From Nocardia mikamii NBRC 108933 (GTDB lineage: Bacteria > Actinomycetota > Actinomycetes > Mycobacteriales > Mycobacteriaceae): DNA of 64,000 nt. The notes beneath the pieces are model-generated. The model was not told the origin of the DNA, did not search any database, and saw only the letters and a list, made by a program, of their open reading frames with translations. The stretch is from the NCBI RefSeq assembly GCF_001613505.1, contig NZ_BDCM01000009.1, positions 1 through 64,000 of the forward strand. The letters are read 5' to 3'. Shown in pieces: positions 8,436-15,709 of the stretch; the first letter of the stretch is position 1; each line of letters begins with the position of its first letter. The translations under genes were made by a program, and so were the position numbers.

Positions 8436-9662
8436 TCAGTCGGGGAGCAGCGGCACCGACAAGCCTTCACCGCGGCCGAGTAGCGCGGCCCGGGTGACGG
8501 TTCCGGCGCCGAAGCGGTCGCGCACCGCGTCCAGTGCCGCGTCGAGCGTAGTGTCCGGGCGGGCATCCAACGGCAGCATCAGCTGCCTCGGGTCCGCGTT
8601 CTGCAGGTTCGTCAGGGCGAGGCCGATGAGGGTGATGCCGCGTTCCTCGATCAGTGGGCGAGCGGCTGCGAGCAGGGTGCGGGCGGCCTGCAGGATCGTC
8701 GTACCGTCGTCGGTGGCGGTCGGCAGGGTGTGTGAACGGGTCGCGCGCCCGAAGTCGGCGAAGCGCACGCGCAGCACCACCGTGCGGCAAATTCGTCGCG
8801 CGGCCCGCAGACGGTGCCCGAGCCGATCCGCCAGGCCGTGCAGGTAGGCCTCGATCTCGGCATCGGTGCGAGGCCGGTTGCCCAACGCGCGTTGCGCACC
8901 GATCGAGCGGCGCCGGCGACCGGTGTCGACCCGGCGCGGATCGCGCGCCCAGGCCAGGGCGTGCAGATGCCGTCCGGCGGCGCGGCCGATCAGACCGCAC
9001 AACTCCATCGGATCGGTGTCGGCCAGTTGCCCGATCCGGGTGATGCCGTGTTCGTGCAGTGTCCGCGCCGTCACCTCACCCACGCCCCAGAGCCGTTCGA
9101 CCGGCAGCGGATGCAGGAATTCGAGTTCGGCCTCGGGTGGCACCAGCAGCAGGCCGTCGGGTTTGCAGACCGCACTGGCCACCTTGGCGAGAAATTTGCT
9201 CCGTGCCACGCCGACCGAGATGGGCAGTCCGACCTCGGCGCGCACCCGAGCCCGCAATCGCGCCGCGATGTCGATCGGCGCGCCCGCAATGCGATGCAGC
9301 CCACCGACATCGAGAAAGGCCTCATCGATGGAGATGCCCTCCACCTCCGGAGTGGTGTCGTGGAAGATCGCGAACACCTCCCGGCTGGCCTGCGAATAGG
9401 CCGACATCCGCGGCGGCACCACGACCGCGTGCGGACACAACCGCAACGCTTGCCGCGCGTTCATCGGCGTCCGCACCCCGTACGCCTTCGCCTCATAACT
9501 CGCCGCCAACACCACCCCGCCCCCGACGATCACCGGTTTTCCCCGCAACTCCGGCGCGTCCCGCTGCTCGACCGACGCATAGAACGAATCCAGATCCGCA
9601 TGCAGAATCGCCGCCCGGCCCCGGGTTCCCCCCTCCTCCTTCTGCCGATCCGATGCGAACAT
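8436..9662 (-). CDS. dinB: DNA polymerase IV (Y-family, DinB)
   Basis: This 408-residue Y-family translesion polymerase has the N-terminal catalytic motif HADLDSFYASVE with Asp23, and the second motif SIDEAFLDV near residue 119 with the Asp-Glu pair. A helix-hairpin-helix follows (LWGVGEVTARTLHEHGI), then the little-finger domain. QLMLPL near residue 367 is a canonical beta-clamp-binding motif. The ATG at 9662 has no ribosome binding site. A -10 box sits exactly 7 bases upstream and a LexA box covers the start, so the message is probably leaderless and SOS-regulated. No other usable start codon precedes the HADLD motif. A purine-rich AAGGAGGAGG inside codons 8-11 has no start codon after it. 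Confidence 0.92.
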   Translation of the reverse strand: MFASDRQKEEGGTRGRAAILHADLDSFYASVEQRDAPELRGKPVIVGGGVVLAASYEAKAYGVRTPMNARQALRLCPHAVVVPPRMSAYSQASREVFAIFHDTTPEVEGISIDEAFLDVGGLHRIAGAPIDIAARLRARVRAEVGLPISVGVARSKFLAKVASAVCKPDGLLLVPPEAELEFLHPLPVERLWGVGEVTARTLHEHGITRIGQLADTDPMELCGLIGRAAGRHLHALAWARDPRRVDTGRRRRSIGAQRALGNRPRTDAEIEAYLHGLADRLGHRLRAARRICRTVVLRVRFADFGRATRSHTLPTATDDGTTILQAARTLLAAARPLIEERGITLIGLALTNLQNADPRQLMLPLDARPDTTLDAALDAVRDRFGAGTVTRAALLGRGEGLSVPLLPD

Positions 9663-9675
9663 GTGTTCGATACTA
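9655..9675 (-). promoter_or_regulatory. LexA/SOS box and -10 box of dinB
   Basis: GCGAACATGTGTTCGA at 9655-9670 matches the actinobacterial SOS box (TCGAAC-N4-GTTCGA) except for the first base. It contains the dinB ATG. Read leftwards, TAGTAT (9675-9670) is a good TANNNT -10 box ending 7 bases before the ATG. LexA bound here would block initiation directly. Confidence 0.75.
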
Positions 9676-9716
9676 ACCTGTCTGCGTCGGGGACCGACAG
9701 CATCGCTCGGCGGGGG

Positions 9717-9743
9717 TGTCGAGAATGCTCGGGCGGCTCCGTC
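9717..9743 (+). promoter_or_regulatory. ECF42-type promoter before the VOC gene
   Basis: TGTCGA (9717-9722), a 17-base spacer and CGTC (9740-9743) match the -35/-10 pair that I recall being described for ECF42 sigma factors (TGTCGA and CG[A/T]C). Transcription would start near 9751, leaving a leader of about 65 bases before the VOC gene. An almost identical promoter lies at 10345-10371. Confidence 0.7.
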
Positions 9744-9817
9744 CCAGGTGTACGAGCATCGGACGCCTTACCGATCGACACGTCCGGAACAGTCGACACG
9801 AACCCGAGGAGACCAGC

Positions 9818-10255
9818 ATGACGATCCACCGGATGGACCACGCCGGCATCGTGGTCGAGGATCTCGCGACAGCGGTCGCGTTCTTTCTCGAACTGGGCAT
9901 GGAATTGGAGGGCGAAGCAACGGTCGGAGGTCCGTGGGCCGACGACCTCCTCGGACTGGAAGGTGTCCGAGCCGACATCGCCGTCGTGCGGACTCCGGAC
10001 GGCAACAGCCGCGTCGAGCTCTCCACGTTCCGGTCGCCGCAGCCCATCAGCGCGGCACCACCCGCGCCGGTGAACACCGCGGGCACTCTTCGCCTGACCT
10101 TCGTCGTCGACGACGTGGCGGCCGTCCTCGACCGCCTGCGCGCTCACGGCGCCGAACTCGTGGGCGCGATAGCTCGATACGAAGACATCTACCGCTACTG
10201 CTACGTCCGCGGCCCCGACGGCATTCTCATCGGCCTGGTCGAGGAACTTCGCTGA
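9818..10255 (+). CDS. VOC (glyoxalase/bleomycin-resistance) family protein
   Basis: This 145-residue protein has two beta-alpha-beta-beta-beta VOC repeats. The first starts RMDHAGIVVEDLATAVAFF and contributes the metal-ligand His8. The second contains LRLTFVVDDVAAVLDRLRAHGAEL and ends GPDGILIGLVEEL with the C-terminal Glu ligand. VOC proteins are metal-dependent lyases, dioxygenases or ligand-sequestering resistance proteins. GAGGAG precedes the ATG. Its own ECF42-like promoter places it in the regulon of the sigma factor 1.1 kb downstream. Confidence 0.85.
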   Translation: MTIHRMDHAGIVVEDLATAVAFFLELGMELEGEATVGGPWADDLLGLEGVRADIAVVRTPDGNSRVELSTFRSPQPISAAPPAPVNTAGTLRLTFVVDDVAAVLDRLRAHGAELVGAIARYEDIYRYCYVRGPDGILIGLVEELR

Positions 10256-10344
10256 ACGACGGCCCTCACCGCACGGCCGAGCCGCGCTACCCGAAACGGA
10301 CGGGGACGGCTGCGCGAAAAAACTCGAGAAAATTTCGCCGCCGA

Positions 10345-10371
10345 TGTCGAGAACGGCGAACCGGCTCCGTC
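10345..10371 (+). promoter_or_regulatory. ECF42-type promoter before the PPOX-YCII-sigma operon
   Basis: TGTCGA (10345-10350), a 17-base spacer and CGTC (10368-10371) repeat the arrangement at 9717. The identity extends beyond the boxes: GTCGAGAA, then 8 bases, CGGCTCCGTCCCAGG, 2 bases, TACGAGCA are shared. The promoter would drive the operon that includes the sigma gene itself, hence positive autoregulation. Confidence 0.7.
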
Positions 10372-10432
10372 CCAGGGATACGAGCAACCCAAAACGGCCC
10401 GCTCGACAACATCCACACAGGGAGCGACAGCG

Positions 10433-10930
10433 ATGGAACAGCACGAGATCACCGAAATCCTCAACCGTCCGATCAGCCAGGAGTTGCTGGCCCGCGATCT
10501 GCTGCGCCTGGCCTATGTCGCCAAGGACGGCACGCCGCGCAACATCCCGATCGCGTTCACCTGGAACGGCTCACAGATCGTGCTCTGCACCACGAAGAAC
10601 GCGCCGAAACTGCACTCCCTGCGGCACAATCCTCAGGTCGCGCTGACGATCGACACCGAGGTCCACCCGCCGAAGATCCTGCTGCTGCGCGGGCGTGCCG
10701 AACTGGACGTCGTCGACGGCATCCCGGAGGAATACCTGCAGATGAACGGCAGCTACGAGATGACGCCCGAACAGCGCGTGGAATGGGAGGCGGAAGTGCG
10801 CTCGCTCTACGACGGCATGGTCCGGATCGTCATCACCCCCACCTGGGCGAAGCTCATCGACTTCGACACCACCCTGCCCACCGCGGTCGAGGAGCTGGTC
10901 CGGCAGCGGGCCGAACGGCAGCGGGCCTGA
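10433..10930 (+). CDS. PPOX-class (pyridoxamine 5'-phosphate oxidase-like) flavin protein
   Basis: This 165-residue split-barrel protein has RLAYVAKDGTPRNIPIAFTWNG (first strands), then KNAPKLHSLRHNPQVALTIDT and LLLRGRAELDVVDG, characteristic of the PNPOx-like FMN/F420-binding fold. Such proteins reduce or bind small oxidised compounds; the cofactor cannot be decided. The ATG at 10433 follows AGGGAG. It is the first gene of the ECF42 operon, 43 bases before the YCII gene. Confidence 0.82.
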   Translation: MEQHEITEILNRPISQELLARDLLRLAYVAKDGTPRNIPIAFTWNGSQIVLCTTKNAPKLHSLRHNPQVALTIDTEVHPPKILLLRGRAELDVVDGIPEEYLQMNGSYEMTPEQRVEWEAEVRSLYDGMVRIVITPTWAKLIDFDTTLPTAVEELVRQRAERQRA

Positions 10931-10973
10931 TCACCACGGCCGGTTCCGTGCCGCAGACATCGAGGAGACGATG

Positions 10974-11381
10974 ATGCCGAAATACTTGTTGCTCAAGCAC
11001 TATCGGGGTGCGCCCGCGGCGGTCAACGACGTGCCGATGGATCAGTGGACACCGGAGGAGATCACCGCCCATGTGCAGTACATGGAGGACTTCGCCGCGC
11101 GGCTGCAGACCAGCGGCGAGTATGTCGACCATCGGGCGCTCTCGCCGCAGGGCACGTTCGTCCGGTCCGACGGGGAGGGCCGCCCGCCGATCACCGACGG
11201 TCCGTTCGCGGAGACCAAGGACCTGATCGCCGGCTGGATGCTGATCGATGTCGACACCTACGAGCGGGCGCTCGAACTGGCCGGTGAGCTGTCCGAGGCC
11301 CCCGGTGCGGGCGGCAAACCGATCCGGGAGTGGCTCGAGCTGCGCCCGCTACTCACCGCGATGCCCACGGTGACCGAGTGA
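10974..11381 (+). CDS. YCII/DGPF-domain protein
   Basis: This 135-residue protein starts MPKYLLLKHYRG and has the DGPF hallmark ITDGPFAETKDLIAGWMLIDVD near residues 66-87. DGPF/YCII-like proteins are the characteristic genomic partners of ECF42 sigma factors, with unproven enzymatic or signalling function. Two ATGs are in tandem (10971 and 10974). I chose the second because GAGGAG at 10962-10967 is then 6 bases away. The stop overlaps the GTG of the sigma gene (GTGA), so the two are translationally coupled. Confidence 0.88.
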   Translation: MPKYLLLKHYRGAPAAVNDVPMDQWTPEEITAHVQYMEDFAARLQTSGEYVDHRALSPQGTFVRSDGEGRPPITDGPFAETKDLIAGWMLIDVDTYERALELAGELSEAPGAGGKPIREWLELRPLLTAMPTVTE

Positions 11382-12547
11382 ACGAATCGCTGTTGCGGGA
11401 GTTGGTGCCCGCGGTGATCGGGGTCCTCGTCCGGCGCGGCGCGGACTTCGCCTCCGCCGAGGATGCGGTGCAGGAGGCTGTGATTCGGGCCCTGCAAACC
11501 TGGCCGGACGACCCACCGCGCGATCCGAAAGGCTGGCTCGTCGCGGCCGCGTGGCGCAAGTTCCTCGATGCCACGCGCGCCGAAACATCGAGGAGGGAGC
11601 GAGAACTCGCGGTCGAGCACGAGCGGGCGACGGGACCGGTCCCGAGTGCCGACGACTCGTTGTGGCTCTATTTCCTGTGCGCGCATCCGTCGCTGTCGCC
11701 CGGTTCTGCCGTCGCGTTGACGCTGCGCGCGGTCGGCGGCCTGACGACGCGGCAGATCGCGACGGCCTACCTCGTCCCGGAAGCGACCATGGCGCAACGG
11801 ATCAGCCGGGCCAAGCGGCGTCTGGCCGGAATGCCGCTGGACCGGCCCGGCGATCCGGCGACAGTGCTGCGGGTTCTCTACCTCGTGTTCAACGAGGGCT
11901 ACAGCGGCGACATCGATCTGGCGGCCGAGGCGATCCGGCTGACGCGTCAACTCGCCGCGGCGACCGACGAGCCGGAGGTCGCGGGACTGCTCGCCCTCAT
12001 GCTGCTGCACCATGCCCGCCGCACCTCCCGCACGGGCCCTGGCGGCCGTCTCGTGCCGCTGGCCGCACAGGACCGAACCCGTTGGGACACAACCCTTATC
12101 GCGGAAGGCGTCGCGATTCTGCAAGCGGCGTTGGCGCGTGACCGCTTGGGCGAATATCAAGCGCAAGCAGCGATCGCCGCCCTGCACGCCGACGCTCCGA
12201 CCGCCGCCGAGACGGACTGGGTACAGATCGTGGAGTGGTACGACGAACTACTGAATCTCACGGGCAGCCCGATAGTACGACTCAATCGCGCGGTCGCGAT
12301 CGGCGAAGCCGACGGGCCCCGGGCCGGCCTCGCGGAATTGAACACAGTGGACCCCGGCCTACCCCGGCGCGACGCGGTCCACGCCTACCTGCTCGAACGT
12401 GCCGGCGACCTCGAACAGGCCGCCGACCTCTACGCCGCGGCAGCCGGCACCGCCACCAGCGTCCCGGAACGCGACCACCTCACCCGCGAGTCCGCACGGG
12501 TGCGGGAGTTGCTGCGCCGGCGAACCGAGACGACATCGGCCGAGTGA
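11378..12547 (+). CDS. ECF42-type RNA polymerase sigma factor with TPR-like C-terminal extension
   Basis: This is a 389-residue protein. Residues 1-75 form the sigma2 region (ASAEDAVQEAVIRALQTWPDDPPRDPKGWLVAAA). Residues 95-165 form sigma4, with the helix-turn-helix GGLTTRQIATAYLVPEATMAQRISRAKRRLAG. The remaining 220 residues are an all-helical extension (LYLVFNEGYSGDIDLAAEAIRLTRQL, VRLNRAVAIGEADGPRAGLAELN) diagnostic of ECF42. No anti-sigma gene is present, which is normal for this group, where the C-terminal extension is needed for activity. Start GTG 11378 overlaps the YCII stop. It probably transcribes from the two TGTCGA-N17-CGTC promoters at 9717 and 10345. Confidence 0.9.
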   Translation: MNESLLRELVPAVIGVLVRRGADFASAEDAVQEAVIRALQTWPDDPPRDPKGWLVAAAWRKFLDATRAETSRRERELAVEHERATGPVPSADDSLWLYFLCAHPSLSPGSAVALTLRAVGGLTTRQIATAYLVPEATMAQRISRAKRRLAGMPLDRPGDPATVLRVLYLVFNEGYSGDIDLAAEAIRLTRQLAAATDEPEVAGLLALMLLHHARRTSRTGPGGRLVPLAAQDRTRWDTTLIAEGVAILQAALARDRLGEYQAQAAIAALHADAPTAAETDWVQIVEWYDELLNLTGSPIVRLNRAVAIGEADGPRAGLAELNTVDPGLPRRDAVHAYLLERAGDLEQAADLYAAAAGTATSVPERDHLTRESARVRELLRRRTETTSAE

Positions 12548-12722
12548 GATTTTCGACGTTCATTGCACACGACCGTCCTCGGCCTCACCGGTGCGGACGT
12601 CGACGCCGAGATCAGCGACATGGCACGAGGACCCGGGCGCGGTGATCAGATACAGCGTGCGGCTGTCGAACTGCACCGTCATCGAAGCCGCCGGCGCCGG
12701 ACGGTGGAGTTCACCGGGCGAA

Positions 12723-13184
12723 TCAGTACTGGTTCTTGATGACGAAGTAGGAGCCGCGAATTGTGCCCGCCAGCTTCGACTTCTGCCGTGCGAATTTGAA
12801 CGACGAAAGTTCGGTCGGGATCTCCATCCCGTCGGACAGTTTGAAACCCACGGCACGCTTACCGGAGTCGTCGATCGAATACATCACGTTGATCGACAGG
12901 CCGCTCTCGTAGAAGACGTAGGCGAAGCGAATCCCGTCCGCTTCGAAAGCCGTGGCCTCGAGCGGGCGGGAGGAGATGACGATGCCACGCTCGTCCTCGA
13001 GGATCCGGCTGACCCAGTCGACCGTCGCCTTGGCCTCCTTCGCGGGCTCCACGGTGAAGACATGGTCGTACTTGTTCTTGAAGTACCGGGCCTCGTTGGC
13101 CCGCAGACCGGCCAAAGCCTGCGCGACGGGCGACGATTCGAGGCCTTCGGTCGATACCGTAGTGAAGTCCACGGCGTAGGTCAT
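12723..13184 (-). CDS. unrecognised conserved-looking protein
   Basis: This 153-residue soluble protein begins MTYAVDFTTVSTEGLESSPVA. It has alternating strands and helices without Cys, signal peptide or membrane segments, ending in KLAGTIRGSYFVIKNQY. I do not recognise the family. Codon use looks normal for the window, and GAGGAG lies 6 bases before the ATG at 13184, so it is a real gene. It is convergent with the sigma operon and 71 bases downstream of the methyltransferase gene on the same strand, so it may be cotranscribed with it. I infer no function. Confidence 0.7.
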   Translation of the reverse strand: MTYAVDFTTVSTEGLESSPVAQALAGLRANEARYFKNKYDHVFTVEPAKEAKATVDWVSRILEDERGIVISSRPLEATAFEADGIRFAYVFYESGLSINVMYSIDDSGKRAVGFKLSDGMEIPTELSSFKFARQKSKLAGTIRGSYFVIKNQY

Positions 13185-13255
13185 GGCGAACTCCTCTGCG
13201 AGTGGGTGGGTCGAACTGTACAACGTCGTGCTTCGCGAATCGGGCAGCCTCGGCC

Positions 13256-13870
13256 TCACTCCGCGCGCGAGAACACCGCCACCAGAAAGTCCGACTCGTC
13301 GGTGAACGGACGCAGATCCCACGTCGAAAGCCGCAGATCCACCGTGAGTCCGGCCTGTTCGGCGTCGGCCAGGAACTGCGGGAATTCGTACCCCCGGTCG
13401 GCGCCGAACCCGACCACCACCCGGCCGGCCGGAGCCAGATGGCGGGCGAAACCGGACAGCACCGCCCCACGGGTGGAGGGCGCCAGGAAGGTCATCACGT
13501 TGCCCGCGCACACGATCACATCGAAGTCGCCGGCGACCCCGCGACTCGGCAGATCCAGTTCGGCCAGGTCGCCGACCAGCCAGGTCGGGCCGGGATGGTC
13601 CTGTTCCGCCGCGGCGATCAACACCGGATCGACGTCGACGCCGACGACGACATGACCGGCCCGGTACAGGTAGCCACCGAGCCGCCCCGGACCGCATCCG
13701 GCGTCCAGGATGCGGCTCCCGCGCCCGACCATCGCATCGACCAGGCGCGCTTCGCCGACGATGTCCGCGCCCTCGGCCGCCATCGTCCGGAAACGCTCCA
13801 CGTACCACGTCGAATGCGCGGGATCGGCGGCGGTGATCTCTTCCCACTGGCTGGGCGTGCGTCCGCTCAT
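13256..13870 (-). CDS. class I SAM-dependent methyltransferase
   Basis: This 204-residue Rossmann-fold methyltransferase has motif I ILDAGCGPGRLGG at about residues 54-66. The acidic end of beta2 is GVDVDPVL. Motif IV is FDVIVCAGNVMTFL, and the post-motif is LAPAGRVVVGFG. The substrate is unknown. The N-terminus has an uncleaved helix cap (STWYVERFRTMAAEG) like small-molecule methyltransferases. The ATG at 13870 has AGAGGA upstream. It is divergent from the HEAT/MerR pair across an 85-base region holding the MerR-type promoter. Confidence 0.85.
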   Translation of the reverse strand: MSGRTPSQWEEITAADPAHSTWYVERFRTMAAEGADIVGEARLVDAMVGRGSRILDAGCGPGRLGGYLYRAGHVVVGVDVDPVLIAAAEQDHPGPTWLVGDLAELDLPSRGVAGDFDVIVCAGNVMTFLAPSTRGAVLSGFARHLAPAGRVVVGFGADRGYEFPQFLADAEQAGLTVDLRLSTWDLRPFTDESDFLVAVFSRAE

Positions 13871-13904
13871 GGCCTGTCCTCTTCTCTCGGTCCGGTGCGT
13901 GTAC

Positions 13905-13935
13905 TTGACCTTGCCATCGTGACAAGGTCTTCACT
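13905..13935 (+). promoter_or_regulatory. MerR-type promoter with operator palindrome
   Basis: TTGACC (13905-13910) and TTCACT (13930-13935) are separated by exactly 19 bases, the over-long spacer typical of MerR-activated promoters. Within it lies a perfect inverted repeat, GACCTTG (13907-13913) and CAAGGTC (13923-13929), with a 9-base centre. It points at the HEAT gene, whose Shine-Dalgarno GGAGG starts at 13943. The most likely regulator is the MerR-HEAT protein encoded second in the same operon. Confidence 0.75.
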
Positions 13936-13955
13936 GACTGCCGGAGGTGGTCCCG

Positions 13956-14633
13956 ATGAACTCGACACACAGGAACCCACAGGACATGCGACTACTCGAC
14001 GCGCTGGCGGCGAACAACTCGTCGACACGGCTCGAGGCAGCGTTGGCGCTCGGCACCCGTCCCGAGCCCGACTTCGCCGATGCGCTGATCGAGCGGTGCG
14101 CGATCGAGCCCGACTTCTTCGTCCGCGACATGCTGACCTGGGCGCTCACCCGGCTTCCGGCTCAGGTCACGGTCCCGAAACTGCGTGCGCAACTCGGTTC
14201 CGACCGGCCCCAGGCGCGCAGCCAGGCGCTGCACACGCTGTCCAAGATCGGGGACCGCGGCGCGTGGCCCGCGATCACGCGGTCGTTGTTGCACGATGCC
14301 GACGACGACGTCGCGCGCAGCGCGTGGCGCGCCGCCGTCGTCCTGGTGCCCGACGGCGAGAAGGAGGCCCTCGCCGACGCGCTGGCTTCCCAATTCGGCC
14401 GCGGCGACCGCGAGGTGCGGTTGAGTTTGAGCCGCGCCCTGGTCGCCCTGGGGGAGATCGTCGAGCCTGTCCTGCGGACGGCCACGGCGAATCCGGACCC
14501 GGTGGTTCGCGCCCATGCGCGCGCCACCGAGGTGCTGCTGCGCGACCCCGACGCCGGTTTCGACCTCGCGATCGGCGAGGCCCGGCGGGTCCGCGCCCTC
14601 GGACCGGACCGAGAGGAGTCGACCGCGTGCTGA
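13956..14633 (+). CDS. HEAT-repeat protein
   Basis: This 225-residue all-helical protein is built of roughly six HEAT-like helical pairs (for example LRAQLGSDRPQARSQALHTL, then LLHDADDDVARSAWRAAVVL, then LASQFGRGDREVRLSLSRAL). HEAT solenoids bind proteins or nucleic acids; no catalytic motif is visible. ATG 13956 has GGAGG 8 bases upstream. The gene overlaps the MerR-HEAT gene by 7 bases, and both carry the same type of repeat, suggesting duplication and direct interaction. Confidence 0.82.
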   Translation: MNSTHRNPQDMRLLDALAANNSSTRLEAALALGTRPEPDFADALIERCAIEPDFFVRDMLTWALTRLPAQVTVPKLRAQLGSDRPQARSQALHTLSKIGDRGAWPAITRSLLHDADDDVARSAWRAAVVLVPDGEKEALADALASQFGRGDREVRLSLSRALVALGEIVEPVLRTATANPDPVVRAHARATEVLLRDPDAGFDLAIGEARRVRALGPDREESTAC

Positions 14634-15658
14634 TCGGCGAGGTGGCCCGCTACTCGGGAGTGAGCGCCCGCATGCTCCGGCACTACGACTCCCTGGGGTT
14701 GGTGCGGCCGACCGGCCGCACCAACGGCGGCTATCGGGAGTATTCCGTCCAGGACATCCGGCGGATCTTCCACGTCGAGGGTCTGCGATCGCTGGGCATG
14801 TCGCTGACCCAGATCGGGCGCGCCCTCGACGATCCCGGCTTCACGCCGTCCGCGCTGGTGGGCGACCTGGTGCGCGCCACCGAGGAACGGCTGAGCCGCG
14901 ACCGCGAGCTGCTCGAACGGCTGCGTGCGGTCGAGGCGGCCGAACCCTCCGGCTGGCACGACGCGCTGCGTATCGTCGAACTCTTGCGTGGACTCGGTTC
15001 GTCCAACGCCGCCCGGCGGCAGCAGGCCGTCCTCGCTCCGGCGGAGGAGATGCCGGCCGAGTTGCTCGCCGAGGCGGTGCTCGCCGAGTCCGATCCGTAT
15101 GTGGCGGGGGCGCTGCGCTGGGCTCTGGCCCGGACCGGTGCCGACGGAGTGCTGAACGTGGCCTCCGGCCTGGACTCCGCGGATGTCGAGGTCCGGCGGC
15201 GGGCGGCGACGGCCCTCGCCGACATTGCCGGGGAGGAGTCGAGTGCGGTGCTGCTGGACGCACTCACCGACACGGATGCGTCCGTCCGCAGAATCTCCGC
15301 GCTCGCCCTCGGCGCACGCGGGCAGACCCGCGCGGTGCCGGAACTCGTCGCCACCGTGATCGAGGGCTCGAACGATGTCGAGGCGGCCGAACTGCTGGGA
15401 TCGCTGGCCCGGGACTCGCAGTGGGCGGATCGCATCCTGGGCGCACTGGCCGGCGAGCTGGCCGACCACCCGCCGGGTTCACCGGTGCGGCTCCGGCTGA
15501 CCCAGGCGCTGGCGGAGCTGCCGGGTTCTCTCGCGCTGAATACGTTGCGGCCCTTGGTACATGACGACGATCGGGCCGTGGCGCTGCTCGCCGCGGCGCT
15601 CGTCCACGCGCTCGAACACGGGCCACCGCCGGGCCGCGGGCCCACCGCGCTCGCATGA
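14627..15658 (+). CDS. MerR-family regulator fused to HEAT repeats
   Basis: This is a 343-residue protein. Residues 1-70 form a MerR DNA-binding domain (IGEVARYSGVSARMLRHYDSLGLVRP, then YREYSVQDIRRI and SLGMSLTQIGRAL). A dimerisation helix runs to about 115. Some 220 residues of HEAT repeats follow (SDPYVAGALRWALARTG, SADVEVRRRAATALADIAG, TDASVRRISALALG). Typical MerR proteins end in short effector domains, so here the solenoid is the presumed sensor. The GTG start at 14627 has GAGAGGAG upstream and overlaps the HEAT gene. It probably controls its own operon through the 19-base-spacer promoter at 13905. Confidence 0.88.
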   Translation: MLIGEVARYSGVSARMLRHYDSLGLVRPTGRTNGGYREYSVQDIRRIFHVEGLRSLGMSLTQIGRALDDPGFTPSALVGDLVRATEERLSRDRELLERLRAVEAAEPSGWHDALRIVELLRGLGSSNAARRQQAVLAPAEEMPAELLAEAVLAESDPYVAGALRWALARTGADGVLNVASGLDSADVEVRRRAATALADIAGEESSAVLLDALTDTDASVRRISALALGARGQTRAVPELVATVIEGSNDVEAAELLGSLARDSQWADRILGALAGELADHPPGSPVRLRLTQALAELPGSLALNTLRPLVHDDDRAVALLAAALVHALEHGPPPGRGPTALA

Positions 15659-15709
15659 TCGCGGCCCGCGCGGGTATCACCCGATGCGCGGGACGAGAGG
15701 AGTGACGTG

